Shown piece by piece: positions 1-5,858 of a stretch of DNA of 5,885 nt. A program made the position numbers and the translations under genes. Positions within the stretch are counted from its first letter, which is position 1; the number at the start of each line of letters is the position of its first letter. This DNA comes from Chlamydiota bacterium (GTDB taxonomy: Bacteria > Chlamydiota > Chlamydiia > Chlamydiales > Simkaniaceae): assembly GCA_021772295.1 (NCBI GenBank), contig JAJFMG010000010.1, positions 1-5,885 of the forward strand, given 5' to 3'. The notes under the pieces are model-generated. The model was not told the DNA's origin and searched no databases. It worked only from the letters and a program-made list of their open reading frames with translations.

Positions 1-1
1 A

Positions 2-31
2 TTGAGAATTAACTGATTTTTATGTTATAAT
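2..31 (+). promoter_or_regulatory. sigma70-type promoter of the LRR gene
   Basis: TTGAGA at 2-7 differs from the consensus -35 by one base. It is followed after 18 bases by a perfect TATAAT at 26-31, which is preceded by TG at 23-24 to give an extended -10. A transcript would start near base 38 and leave a leader of about 34 bases. This is the best promoter match in the window, although AT-rich DNA produces chance matches easily. Confidence 0.6.
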
Positions 32-59
32 TATTTCCAAAAAACATTTAATTTGATTC

Positions 60-64
60 AGGAG
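60..64 (+). promoter_or_regulatory. ribosome binding site of the LRR gene
   Basis: AGGAG lies 7 bases upstream of the ATG at 72. This is a strong Shine-Dalgarno match at ideal spacing and fixes the start codon. The other starts in the window, apart from the phosphoesterase, have weak or no such site, so this gene looks built for efficient translation. Confidence 0.75.
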
Positions 65-71
65 TTAAAAA

Positions 72-1604
72 ATGGCAGCAAATTCAGTAGACACTACAAG
101 CCTTCTATCTAAATTACCTTTTTTTGAAGGAGTAAATGGCAATGAAATCAATACATCAGGGCATTACTCTACTGATCAAGACAACGCTGTTAATGATCAA
201 CTGAAAACAAGAGTTAGAAGCCTTTTTGAGGATCCAGCTTTTATATTGCAAGAAGCAAATGAACTCGAACCCATTCCTGAACAAAATGAATATTTAAATT
301 CTGTATTTTTAGATTTAGAAGCTAGATCATTTGTGCATATATTTTCTACCCTTGATCCTGAAATCCAGGGGATGGCTTCGCGTGAAATAAAGGATTACGA
401 AGAGCTTAAAAATAATGACCCTATTCGATTTATGAAGGCTATTCAAGATTTACTAGCAATTGAAGAATTTAAAGATCTACTTGATTCAGTAACTAAGATT
501 AAAGTAAAAGACTATCCCTATGAAATTGTCCCACAAACTCTTACTAGGTTACTGCCGTATCTCAAAAAGTTTATAGCAGACAGCGGTAAAATTCGTGATT
601 TAGAAGAAAGCTTCAGCGAGAATCGTCTACTTACTTCCTTAAGCGTCGTCAACAATGAAATCGCTTCCATCGGAATGAGTTTGAGTAAAAATTTAATGCT
701 TAGGCATTTAGTCCTTAGTGGTAATAAACTTACTACGCTAGAAGATGTAGATCTACCCCCTTATCTTGGGATTCTTGATCTTAGCTACAACCCACTTCGG
801 ATTGAAAATGGCTTTAGCTTAAAAGGGCTTCCAAATCTTATAAGTCTTAATCTTTCTGGAGTTAAATTTGATCCTGAAAGTTTAACATGCCTTCTAAGTC
901 TTTACAACCTGGTTATGGTACCAGGGTCCAAGATTATCGATGTCAACACTCAAGATAAGGCGAAAACCTACTTTGATTCCTATACGGTAGCTGAGCAAAA
1001 TGAATTTTATGATTGGGTAAATGCTGAAGAAATTTTCAACGATAAAATAGATGCAGACAATTCAGCTGCTTTATTTAACGATTGCAAGCAATTCAAAACA
1101 CTAATAGTAAATTATAACATGCTGAAAGCAAATGATGTAATTAGAAAAAAAAATGCTTCCATTGGAAGCTACTTTGATTCCTATACGGTAGCTGAGCAAA
1201 ATGAATTTTATGATTGGGTAAATGCTAAAGAAATTTTTACCGATAAAATAGATGCAGACAATGTAAGCCTTTTATTTTATGATCTAAAGACATTCAAAAA
1301 AATAGTACTTGCTTATTTTGGAGAGAAAGCAAAGAGCAATTTGCTTAATTATATTGCTGAGACTATTGGAAAACCAAATTGTTCATACCAAGCTGAAGTC
1401 AGCAGTCCAGATGCTCCTGAGGATAACTCCCTTGAGTCTAATGGTTCTGAGTCCAATTCTCCAACTAAAATGGAGAGATTTGAACAAGAGCATAGCTTTG
1501 TTAGGGTAATAGAATTGTCAGAAGCACTTGCGGGCAAATCAGCTAAAAATAAAGATCCCCTTGCCAACCAAGAGATCTTTAAGATTTCCGGAAGCCTTGT
1601 ATAA
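72..1604 (+). CDS. LRR protein with a duplicated C-terminal module; possible effector
   Basis: A 510-residue protein of no family I can name. Residues 1-45 are polar and rich in Ser, Thr and Asn, with no signal peptide or membrane segment. Residues 50-170 are mostly helical. Leucine-rich repeats span about 187-266, with the LxxLxLxxN pattern visible at LTSLSVVNNEI, LRHLVLSGNKL and LGILDLSYNPL, then a weaker LISLNLSGVKF. Two copies of a 67-residue module follow (about 300-366 and 367-433). Their first 31 residues differ at only two positions (E/K and N/T), while the remaining 36 are diverged. Residues 441-465 form an acidic, Ser-rich linker before a short charged tail. The gene has its own promoter and strong ribosome binding site. 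LRR proteins without signal peptides are common in chlamydiae of protists and are often proposed type III effectors; that role is inferred here. The stretch around residues 86-112 faintly recalls the end of an F-box, but not enough to call. An A9 tract at 1145-1153 could cause frameshifts. Confidence 0.85.
   Translation: MAANSVDTTSLLSKLPFFEGVNGNEINTSGHYSTDQDNAVNDQLKTRVRSLFEDPAFILQEANELEPIPEQNEYLNSVFLDLEARSFVHIFSTLDPEIQGMASREIKDYEELKNNDPIRFMKAIQDLLAIEEFKDLLDSVTKIKVKDYPYEIVPQTLTRLLPYLKKFIADSGKIRDLEESFSENRLLTSLSVVNNEIASIGMSLSKNLMLRHLVLSGNKLTTLEDVDLPPYLGILDLSYNPLRIENGFSLKGLPNLISLNLSGVKFDPESLTCLLSLYNLVMVPGSKIIDVNTQDKAKTYFDSYTVAEQNEFYDWVNAEEIFNDKIDADNSAALFNDCKQFKTLIVNYNMLKANDVIRKKNASIGSYFDSYTVAEQNEFYDWVNAKEIFTDKIDADNVSLLFYDLKTFKKIVLAYFGEKAKSNLLNYIAETIGKPNCSYQAEVSSPDAPEDNSLESNGSESNSPTKMERFEQEHSFVRVIELSEALAGKSAKNKDPLANQEIFKISGSLV
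968..1061 (+). repeat. in-gene direct repeat, copy 1
   Basis: This encodes residues 300-330 of the LRR protein. Bases 968-1025 (58 bases) are identical to 1169-1226 of copy 2. Over the full 93 coding bases (969-1061) there are three differences, two of which change an amino acid. The period to copy 2 is 201 bases, exactly 67 codons. After base 1061 similarity drops to scattered shared residues (for example LF.D.K.FK). Confidence 0.95.
1169..1262 (+). repeat. in-gene direct repeat, copy 2
   Basis: Second copy, encoding residues 367-397 of the LRR protein, in the same frame as copy 1. The high nucleotide identity, including synonymous positions, points to recent duplication or gene conversion of this part. 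The following half-module (residues 398-433) has diverged further from its partner. Confidence 0.95.
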
Positions 1605-1621
1605 ATCTTGTATTTTATAAG

Positions 1622-1697
1622 TAAGTGTTCGCATGGGGGCTTTAATTCAATTATTGAATTTATTTGAAGAGTTGAGTACTCCCTCCATGAACACTTA
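1622..1697. repeat. large imperfect inverted repeat (foldback)
   Basis: TAAGTGTTC (1622-1630) is the exact reverse complement of GAACACTTA (1689-1697). After a 2-base bulge, ATGG (1633-1636) pairs with CCAT (1685-1688), and G-T and G-C pairs continue the stem. The loop holds a second hairpin, AATTCAA (1644-1650) with TTGAATT (1654-1660), and the palindrome GAGTACTC (1674-1681). It begins 18 bases after the LRR stop codon. No U-run follows, so a classic intrinsic terminator is unlikely. It may be a transcript-end structure, a small mobile repeat, or the remains of insertion-sequence ends. Confidence 0.6.
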
Positions 1698-1714
1698 GCT
1701 GTTGGAACAGGCTT

Positions 1715-1969
1715 TGTTAAAAAATAAATTTGACGCATCTTGATTGATACACATACCTTTCCTTTTTTATTTAACTGCCATTTTATTATGCGTACTAATT
1801 TCAATAGAGTTTCGATTTCTTGGTGAGCAAATTTTTTAGATCTAAGTTTTTCTGGATAGATGGTTTTGAGAAGAAGGTCTTTGCAAGAGACCCTCATCCG
1901 TACTCCTATAGCTTTTTCCTGCAACGTTTGTTGTTCTTGATATAAGCCTCTTGTTTTTTGTATTAAAGC
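1715..1969 (-). pseudogene. possible decayed gene remnant, family unknown
   Basis: On the minus strand, 85 codons from 1969 down to 1715 are open and read like a real, basic, helical protein, including the stretches RMRVSCKDLLLKTIYPEKL and ETLLKLVRIIKWQLNKKGK. An in-frame TAA sits at 1970-1972. Plausible coding continues upstream of it to about 2027, with another stop at 2030-2032. The open frame also continues downstream into sequence antisense to the LRR gene, where it loses credibility. There is no good ATG; a TTG at 1922-1924 is the only start of note. I do not recognise the family. A transposase remnant is one guess, because of the foldback beside it. Confidence 0.25.
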
Positions 1970-2149
1970 TTAGGAACTTACTTTTTTCTCGAATATTCTT
2001 TCTTTGCTAAATTTTAGTGAGTGAATTTTTCAACAACTCCCATCGAAGCGCACAACTAAAAAATTTGTGCACTACTATGAGTACTTACTAATTACGCAGA
2101 AATTTATTTTATATAGTCTAACTGTGAAGCAGATTCTTAAATTAACTAA

Positions 2150-2170
2150 AATTAAACATTGAGTTTAATT
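2150..2170. repeat. 8-bp inverted repeat upstream of glgC
   Basis: AATTAAAC (2150-2157) and GTTTAATT (2163-2170) are perfect inverted copies around a 5-base centre, 46 bases before the glgC ATG. The size and spacing would suit a dimeric regulator's operator or a weak RNA hairpin. The surrounding DNA is so AT-rich that chance is a real alternative. Confidence 0.35.
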
Positions 2171-2196
2171 AGAAAATTAATTAACAGAAGACTTTA

Positions 2197-2229
2197 ATGG
2201 CACACTACAAATCAAATGAATTATCATAA
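2197..2229 (+). CDS. tiny upstream ORF overlapping the glgC start
   Basis: ATG at 2197 opens a 10-codon frame (MAHYKSNELS) ending at TAA 2227-2229, out of frame with glgC and overlapping its first codons. AGAAG at 2186-2190 lies 6 bases upstream and is a better ribosome binding site than anything before the glgC ATG. It could couple or tune glgC translation, or be a chance ORF. Nothing besides its position supports it. Confidence 0.2.
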   Translation: MAHYKSNELS

Positions 2230-3499
2230 GAAAAAAGCTGCTTTAGTAGATAAAGTAGCATGTTTTATATTAGCTGGCGGACAAGGGACAAGACTGTTTC
2301 CTTTAACCAAGAAGAGATGTAAACCTGCAGTAACTTTTGGTGGACACTACAGATTAATTGATGTGCCAATTTCTAACTCACTCAATGCTAAGCTCTCACA
2401 TATTTTTGTTGTATCACAACACTTCTCATCAGACCTCAATCAATATATCCGTAAAACCTATCCCCTTGATACCTTTCAAGGAGCGCATATTGAGCTTTTA
2501 ACACCAAGTGATACTCCCAAAAAAAGCTGGTATAATGGCACAGCTGATGCAATCAGAAAGAATATAAATCATCTTGAATCCTCTTCTATTGAATATGTTC
2601 TGATTTTATCAGGCGACCAACTCTATAATATGGATTTGGAAGCTATGGTCAAGTTTGCGAAAGATAAAAAAGCAGATCTTGTTGTAGCTTCTCTTGTCGT
2701 TGAAAAAGCTGATGCAAAACGCATGGGCCTTTTAAAAATTGATACAAATCAAAAAATTGCTGATTTCTATGAAAAACCAACGACAAACTCCCTATTGAAA
2801 AAATTTGAAGTAGATACAAAAACACTCCAAGAGAAAAAAATCTCAAACAAAGGTCCAAGTTACTTAGGTTCGATGGGAATCTATGTTTTTAAAAAGGAAG
2901 TTTTACTTTCCATATTGAAAGAAGATAAAGGAGATGATTTCGGAAAACACATCATTCCTCATCAAATTCAAAAAGGTGGATGCTTTTCTTATATTTATAA
3001 TGGTTACTGGGAAGACATAGGCACTGTGCGTTCGTATTATGATGCCAATTTAGCCCTTACAACCAATACCCTTGGTCTCAACCTCAATAACGAAGACTCA
3101 CCGATATATAGTAACCATCTTATGTTGCCCTCTCCCAGATTCATCAATACCTTAGTCAAGGACTCGATTGTAGGAGATGGTTCTATAATAGAGGCAAAAG
3201 AAGTTAATCACTCGCTGATTGGTCCAAGGTGTTTAATTGGAAAAAACTCAGTAATTCGGGACTCCATTATTATTGGCAATGAAAAAGCTACTGGCCCTCT
3301 TAAAAAAGCGCCATATGGAATTGGAAAAAACTGCACGATTGAAAAAGCCATTATCGATGAAAATACACTTATTGGTGATAACGTATCTCTTACCAATAAA
3401 CAGAATCTACAAAAATATGATGGTGACGGTGTATTCGTGCGAGATGGTATTATCATCGTTACCTCTGGCACAAAACTTGCAAACGGCTTTACCCTTTAA
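2216..3499 (+). CDS. glgC: glucose-1-phosphate adenylyltransferase (ADP-glucose pyrophosphorylase)
   Basis: GlgC makes ADP-glucose and pyrophosphate from ATP and glucose-1-phosphate in the cytoplasm, the committed step of bacterial glycogen synthesis; GlgA then uses the product. The 427 residues match the usual length (about 430). The nucleotidyltransferase domain starts with AGGQGTRLFPLT (20-31), followed by KRCKPAVTFGG (33-43), the region holding the activator-binding Lys in E. coli GlgC. Then come WYNGTADAI (105-113), SGDQLYNMD (132-140) with the catalytic Asp at 134, and FYEKP (184-188) with the sugar-phosphate-binding Lys at 187. GSMGIYVF (218-225) and YWEDIGT (264-270) are also typical. 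Residues from about 312 form the left-handed beta-helix and end in GIIIVTSGTK. No key residue is missing. The ATG at 2216 has no clear Shine-Dalgarno site; it is chosen because only a short, reasonable N-terminus then precedes the core domain. The phosphoesterase follows after 44 bases, probably on the same transcript, an arrangement also remembered from Chlamydia trachomatis. Confidence 0.97.
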   Translation: MNYHKKKAALVDKVACFILAGGQGTRLFPLTKKRCKPAVTFGGHYRLIDVPISNSLNAKLSHIFVVSQHFSSDLNQYIRKTYPLDTFQGAHIELLTPSDTPKKSWYNGTADAIRKNINHLESSSIEYVLILSGDQLYNMDLEAMVKFAKDKKADLVVASLVVEKADAKRMGLLKIDTNQKIADFYEKPTTNSLLKKFEVDTKTLQEKKISNKGPSYLGSMGIYVFKKEVLLSILKEDKGDDFGKHIIPHQIQKGGCFSYIYNGYWEDIGTVRSYYDANLALTTNTLGLNLNNEDSPIYSNHLMLPSPRFINTLVKDSIVGDGSIIEAKEVNHSLIGPRCLIGKNSVIRDSIIIGNEKATGPLKKAPYGIGKNCTIEKAIIDENTLIGDNVSLTNKQNLQKYDGDGVFVRDGIIIVTSGTKLANGFTL

Positions 3500-3531
3500 A
3501 AACCTTGCGTTATGATTGGAAGCCTTCGAAT

Positions 3532-3537
3532 AAAGGA
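3532..3537 (+). promoter_or_regulatory. ribosome binding site fixing the phosphoesterase start
   Basis: AAAGGA lies 6 bases upstream of the ATG at 3544. It selects this start over the in-frame ATG at 3505, which has no such site and would add 13 unconserved-looking residues before the MRIFALGDPH strand that opens the domain. Confidence 0.75.
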
Positions 3538-3543
3538 AATCAT

Positions 3544-4299
3544 ATGCGAATCTTTGCACTTGGAGATCCCCACCTCTCTTTTGGGATCAATGGAAAAAGC
3601 ATGGAAGTCTTTGGGCCTGCTTGGAAAAACTTCTCATCTAGAATAAAAGACAATTGGATCAAACTGGTTAAAGATGAAGATATCGTTTTGCTACCTGGTG
3701 ATATTTCTTGGGGAAAGTCATGGGAAGAGGCTCTTATTGACCTACGGTGGATAGATTCACTTCCCGGTCAAAAGGTAATCAGCAAAGGTAACCATGATTA
3801 TTGGTGGCAATCAAAAACCAAGATGTCTGCAGCCGGACTTACCTCTACTCAGTTTATCTTCAACGACGCCGTAAACATTGGAAATGTTACAATCGGTGGC
3901 ACAAGACTTTGGGATAGTGCAGAATATAATTTTGATCCATTTATTGATTTTCAAGACAATCCGAAGGTAAGAAAAAAAAGCCCAGAAGAAAGGCAAAAAG
4001 AAATCGATAACATTCCTAAAATCTTCGACAAGGAGCTTCATAGGTTACGCCTTAGTCTAGAGAAACTAGATCCCCATGCTACTATTCGAATTGCAATGAC
4101 TCACTATCCACCTATCAATGCTCAACTAGAAGACTCTTTGACCTCAAAACTCTTAGAAGAGTTCAAGATTGACATCTGTGTATTTGGCCATTTACATAAT
4201 GTCAAAGAAAATGCGCTTCCCTTTGGAGAAAAAAATGGGGTGCGTTATGTATTTACATCGAGTGATTATTTGCAATTTACACCATTGCGTATTCACTGA
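3544..4299 (+). CDS. calcineurin-like metallophosphoesterase (COG1768-like)
   Basis: A 251-residue cytoplasmic protein with every metal-binding block of the calcineurin-like phosphoesterase fold. They are GDPH (Asp8, His10), PGDISW (Asp53), KGNHDYWW (Asn83, His84, Asp85), MTHYPP (His187) and FGHLH (His216, His218). Such enzymes hold two metal ions and cut phosphoester bonds. The substrate is unknown, and the wording around the motifs (PGDISW, LPGQKVISKGNHDYWW) is that of the COG1768 predicted phosphohydrolases. The chlamydial gene next to glgC, CT488 in C. trachomatis, is of this type. The domain fills the protein, with an inserted charged helical section at about 140-175. It starts 44 bases after glgC with no terminator between them, so cotranscription is likely, but a role in glycogen metabolism is not shown. 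Its last 7 bases overlap the end of the opposite-strand gene. A run of eight A lies at 3972-3979. Confidence 0.9.
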   Translation: MRIFALGDPHLSFGINGKSMEVFGPAWKNFSSRIKDNWIKLVKDEDIVLLPGDISWGKSWEEALIDLRWIDSLPGQKVISKGNHDYWWQSKTKMSAAGLTSTQFIFNDAVNIGNVTIGGTRLWDSAEYNFDPFIDFQDNPKVRKKSPEERQKEIDNIPKIFDKELHRLRLSLEKLDPHATIRIAMTHYPPINAQLEDSLTSKLLEEFKIDICVFGHLHNVKENALPFGEKNGVRYVFTSSDYLQFTPLRIH

Positions 4300-5267
4300 T
4301 CTAAAAGATCTCGAATGTATTTAGAGGTATTTTGATCTAAGACAAAGAGTTTTTTTTCTTTAATAGAGATGATAAATCGCTTTACCTCATTTTCTAACGC
4401 TTCCAAATCCTTTAGAGCAAAATAATCAGAAACGATATAAAGCAACTCTAAAAAGTCTTCTTTAGACTGTATTTCTACAAGCAATTGATCTACTGCAGCG
4501 CAGAACTGCTCTTTGGATCCCATATAAAGCAGATAATGCAATACATCAAGTGAGAGGTCCATATTAGGCTTTTCAATGAGTGACTCTTGCAAATATCCAA
4601 GCATAATATTTGCCTCATCCACATCGGTTTCTGCGATAAGTCTCATCTTTAGAAAATCAAATGATCTTTTATCTTCAATATATCTGTAAAATCCATCCAG
4701 AAGCTCTGACGCATACATTGGATTTTCTTCATCAATTTGAAGGGCGATATAATCATATAAGAATGAGGTAAGATCGAATGAAAAGTATGTTTTAATCAAC
4801 GCAAATAAAGCTTCTGGCTTATCTGCCTCATCGAGGTTCTCATCTAAAATGTTTTCGAGTTCTCCAAGAAGTTCTTGAAGCCGCTCTTCTTTATTTAAGA
4901 TTCCTCGATCATAGTCATAAATCAGCATATCGAGTTCATCACATAAAATAGAAAGACTATGTGTATCCTCTGAGTATCGCTTCCAAAACTCAAATATGAT
5001 TAAGTAAACTTGATTATAGATATCTTCGTTGCCTGCAACCAAACACTCGGTAAGTTCTTCTGGAGAATCGCATTCTTCAAAATAAAGTAATAAACTCTTG
5101 TTGTCGAGGCAGATATCAAACTCTTTAAGCATTGCAAATAGCTCCTTGTCACTATGGTTGTCATAGTCCGCTATTTGCCAGTCTTTTACTTGCAAATCTG
5201 GATCATCGGCTAAATTCATCTTAAGATGATTAAAAAAAGCTTTTCCTCTAAACTCCATATACCCCAT
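4293..5267 (-). CDS. acidic, all-helical protein of unknown function
   Basis: A 324-residue protein I do not recognise. By hand count it has about 72 Asp/Glu against 30 Lys/Arg, so it is strongly acidic. It has no signal peptide or membrane span, and its pattern of paired amphipathic helices (clear from about 80 to 310, rich in Leu, Tyr and Phe) suggests an alpha-solenoid or TPR-like scaffold, although no TPR consensus is readable. Residues 115-150 are especially acidic (ELLGELENILDENLDEADK). A binding or chaperone-like role is possible but unproven. The ATG at 5267 gives the longest frame; a second ATG at 5258 (Met4) is equally possible, and neither has a good Shine-Dalgarno site. Its stop codon lies inside the end of the convergent phosphoesterase gene. 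The long frame and coherent helical composition argue for a real gene. Confidence 0.85.
   Translation of the reverse strand: MGYMEFRGKAFFNHLKMNLADDPDLQVKDWQIADYDNHSDKELFAMLKEFDICLDNKSLLLYFEECDSPEELTECLVAGNEDIYNQVYLIIFEFWKRYSEDTHSLSILCDELDMLIYDYDRGILNKEERLQELLGELENILDENLDEADKPEALFALIKTYFSFDLTSFLYDYIALQIDEENPMYASELLDGFYRYIEDKRSFDFLKMRLIAETDVDEANIMLGYLQESLIEKPNMDLSLDVLHYLLYMGSKEQFCAAVDQLLVEIQSKEDFLELLYIVSDYFALKDLEALENEVKRFIISIKEKKLFVLDQNTSKYIRDLLDQ
4298..4310. other. small hairpin at convergent gene ends
   Basis: GATCT (4298-4302) pairs with AGATC (4306-4310) around an AAA loop, right at the overlapping ends of the two convergent genes. A 5-bp stem without a T-run is too weak to call a terminator, and no better one is visible for either gene. 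Confidence 0.25.
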
Positions 5268-5288
5268 TAAGTCGCGTGGTTAATTTTA

Positions 5289-5316
5289 ATTTTAACAAAT
5301 ACCTCAGTTTTTGCAA
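5289..5316 (-). promoter_or_regulatory. putative promoter of the acidic-protein gene
   Basis: Read on the minus strand, TTGCAA (5316-5311) is followed after 16 bases by TAAAAT (5294-5289), one base off the -10 consensus. Transcription would begin near 5282, about 15 bases before the first ATG. The -35 box is self-complementary and is shared with the opposite promoter. Confidence 0.4.
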
Positions 5317-5338
5317 GATATTTAAAAACTACTATAAA
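5311..5338 (+). promoter_or_regulatory. putative promoter of the pseudopilin operon
   Basis: TTGCAA (5311-5316) is followed after 16 bases by TATAAA (5333-5338), which differs from the -10 consensus at its last base. Transcription would begin near 5345, leaving only about 19 leader bases before the ATG at 5364, with no Shine-Dalgarno site in them. Confidence 0.4.
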
Positions 5339-5363
5339 ACAACTACACTTTTCTCGTAAAACA

Positions 5364-5858
5364 ATGAAAAAAATAAACTCTTTTATTTTAACTGAACTAT
5401 TAATTTCGATAGGAATATTGTGTATATTTTCGGCGGCCTTTATTCATTTGCCCACACGATTTTTTCAAAAAACGATTCGTGAATTAAAAGAAATTGAATT
5501 ACAGAGAGTTGCTACCACTGCTCTATCAGAAATTCAATATGACATTCTTCCAACGCTTTATTTTGAAGAACTCATGCTAAGCAAAACAAACGCTTTAATT
5601 AAACCTTTTAAGAAAATTTCTATAACTATTAGCTCTGTAAAAAAAATAGAATATGAAACCTCTTTTATCCTTTATAAGAAAAAAGCAAAACCCAGAAAAA
5701 ACCCCACATGCGCTCTAATTCATTGCGAACTTTTTGTAACTGATACAAATGGTGATGCCACAATCTTTGAAACAGATTTTCATATTCTTCAAAAAAAATC
5801 ACCGAGTAGCGCTTCCATAGCAACTCATTTTCTGATGCAAAAAAAAGAGTATATTTAA
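5364..5858 (+). CDS. type II secretion-like pseudopilin (prepilin-type N-terminus)
   Basis: A 164-residue protein with a class III (prepilin) signal. The basic leader MKKINS is followed by Phe7 and a hydrophobic helix FILTELLISIGILCIFSAAF. Cleavage by prepilin peptidase would fall between Ser6 and Phe7, placing Glu11 at mature position +5, the residue needed for pilin assembly. Ser replaces the usual Gly at -1, which is tolerated in some pilins. The rest is a small periplasmic domain with no recognisable motif and only a few Cys, so the exact minor-pseudopilin class (GspH/I/J-like or other) cannot be given. Chlamydiae have a reduced type II secretion set, and this gene likely belongs to such an apparatus. 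A second prepilin-like gene starts directly after its stop codon. The ATG has no Shine-Dalgarno site; it is chosen because the signal then has the right length. Two A8 runs occur near the 3' end (5791-5798 and 5839-5846). Confidence 0.75.
   Translation: MKKINSFILTELLISIGILCIFSAAFIHLPTRFFQKTIRELKEIELQRVATTALSEIQYDILPTLYFEELMLSKTNALIKPFKKISITISSVKKIEYETSFILYKKKAKPRKNPTCALIHCELFVTDTNGDATIFETDFHILQKKSPSSASIATHFLMQKKEYI

Larger units (their letters stand above)
1605..2215. other. 611-base gap without a convincing intact gene
   Basis: I find no tRNA, rRNA or CRISPR array here. From left to right it holds a 76-base imperfect inverted repeat (1622-1697), a minus-strand stretch that reads like a decayed protein (1715-1969), a small hairpin (GCACAA at 2050-2055 with TTGTGC at 2065-2070), and the very AT-rich leader of glgC with an 8-bp inverted repeat at 2150-2170. 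No T-run terminator follows the LRR gene. TATAGT at 2112-2117 could be a -10 box for glgC, but no good -35 accompanies it. Confidence 0.6.

Noticed and set aside
327..410. F-box-like stretch in the LRR protein (residues 86-112)
   Set aside because: Only the latter part faintly resembles an F-box, and the LP start of the motif is missing. The resemblance is too weak to report as a domain.
1309..1509. Short plus-strand frame inside the LRR gene
   Set aside because: It is out of frame within a well-supported gene and has no start signal or recognisable content.
1349..1714. Minus-strand open frame running from the gap into the LRR gene
   Set aside because: From 1349 to 1604 it lies antisense to the well-supported LRR gene and its translation there looks like a shadow. 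Only the stretch above 1715 is kept, as a doubtful remnant.
2050..2070. Small hairpin GCACAA/TTGTGC as a terminator
   Set aside because: The stem is only 6 bp with a 9-base loop and no T-run on either strand, and it is far from any gene end.
2649..3471. Minus-strand open frames inside glgC (2649-2858 and 3208-3471)
   Set aside because: They are shadows of a strongly conserved gene with all its motifs on the plus strand.
3273..3515. Plus-strand open frame overlapping the glgC 3' end in another frame
   Set aside because: Its Lys- and Leu-rich composition is as expected from out-of-frame reading of AT-rich DNA, with no start signal.
3505..3543. In-frame ATG 13 codons upstream of the phosphoesterase start
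   Set aside because: It has no ribosome binding site, whereas AAAGGA is placed correctly for the ATG at 3544, where the conserved domain begins at once.
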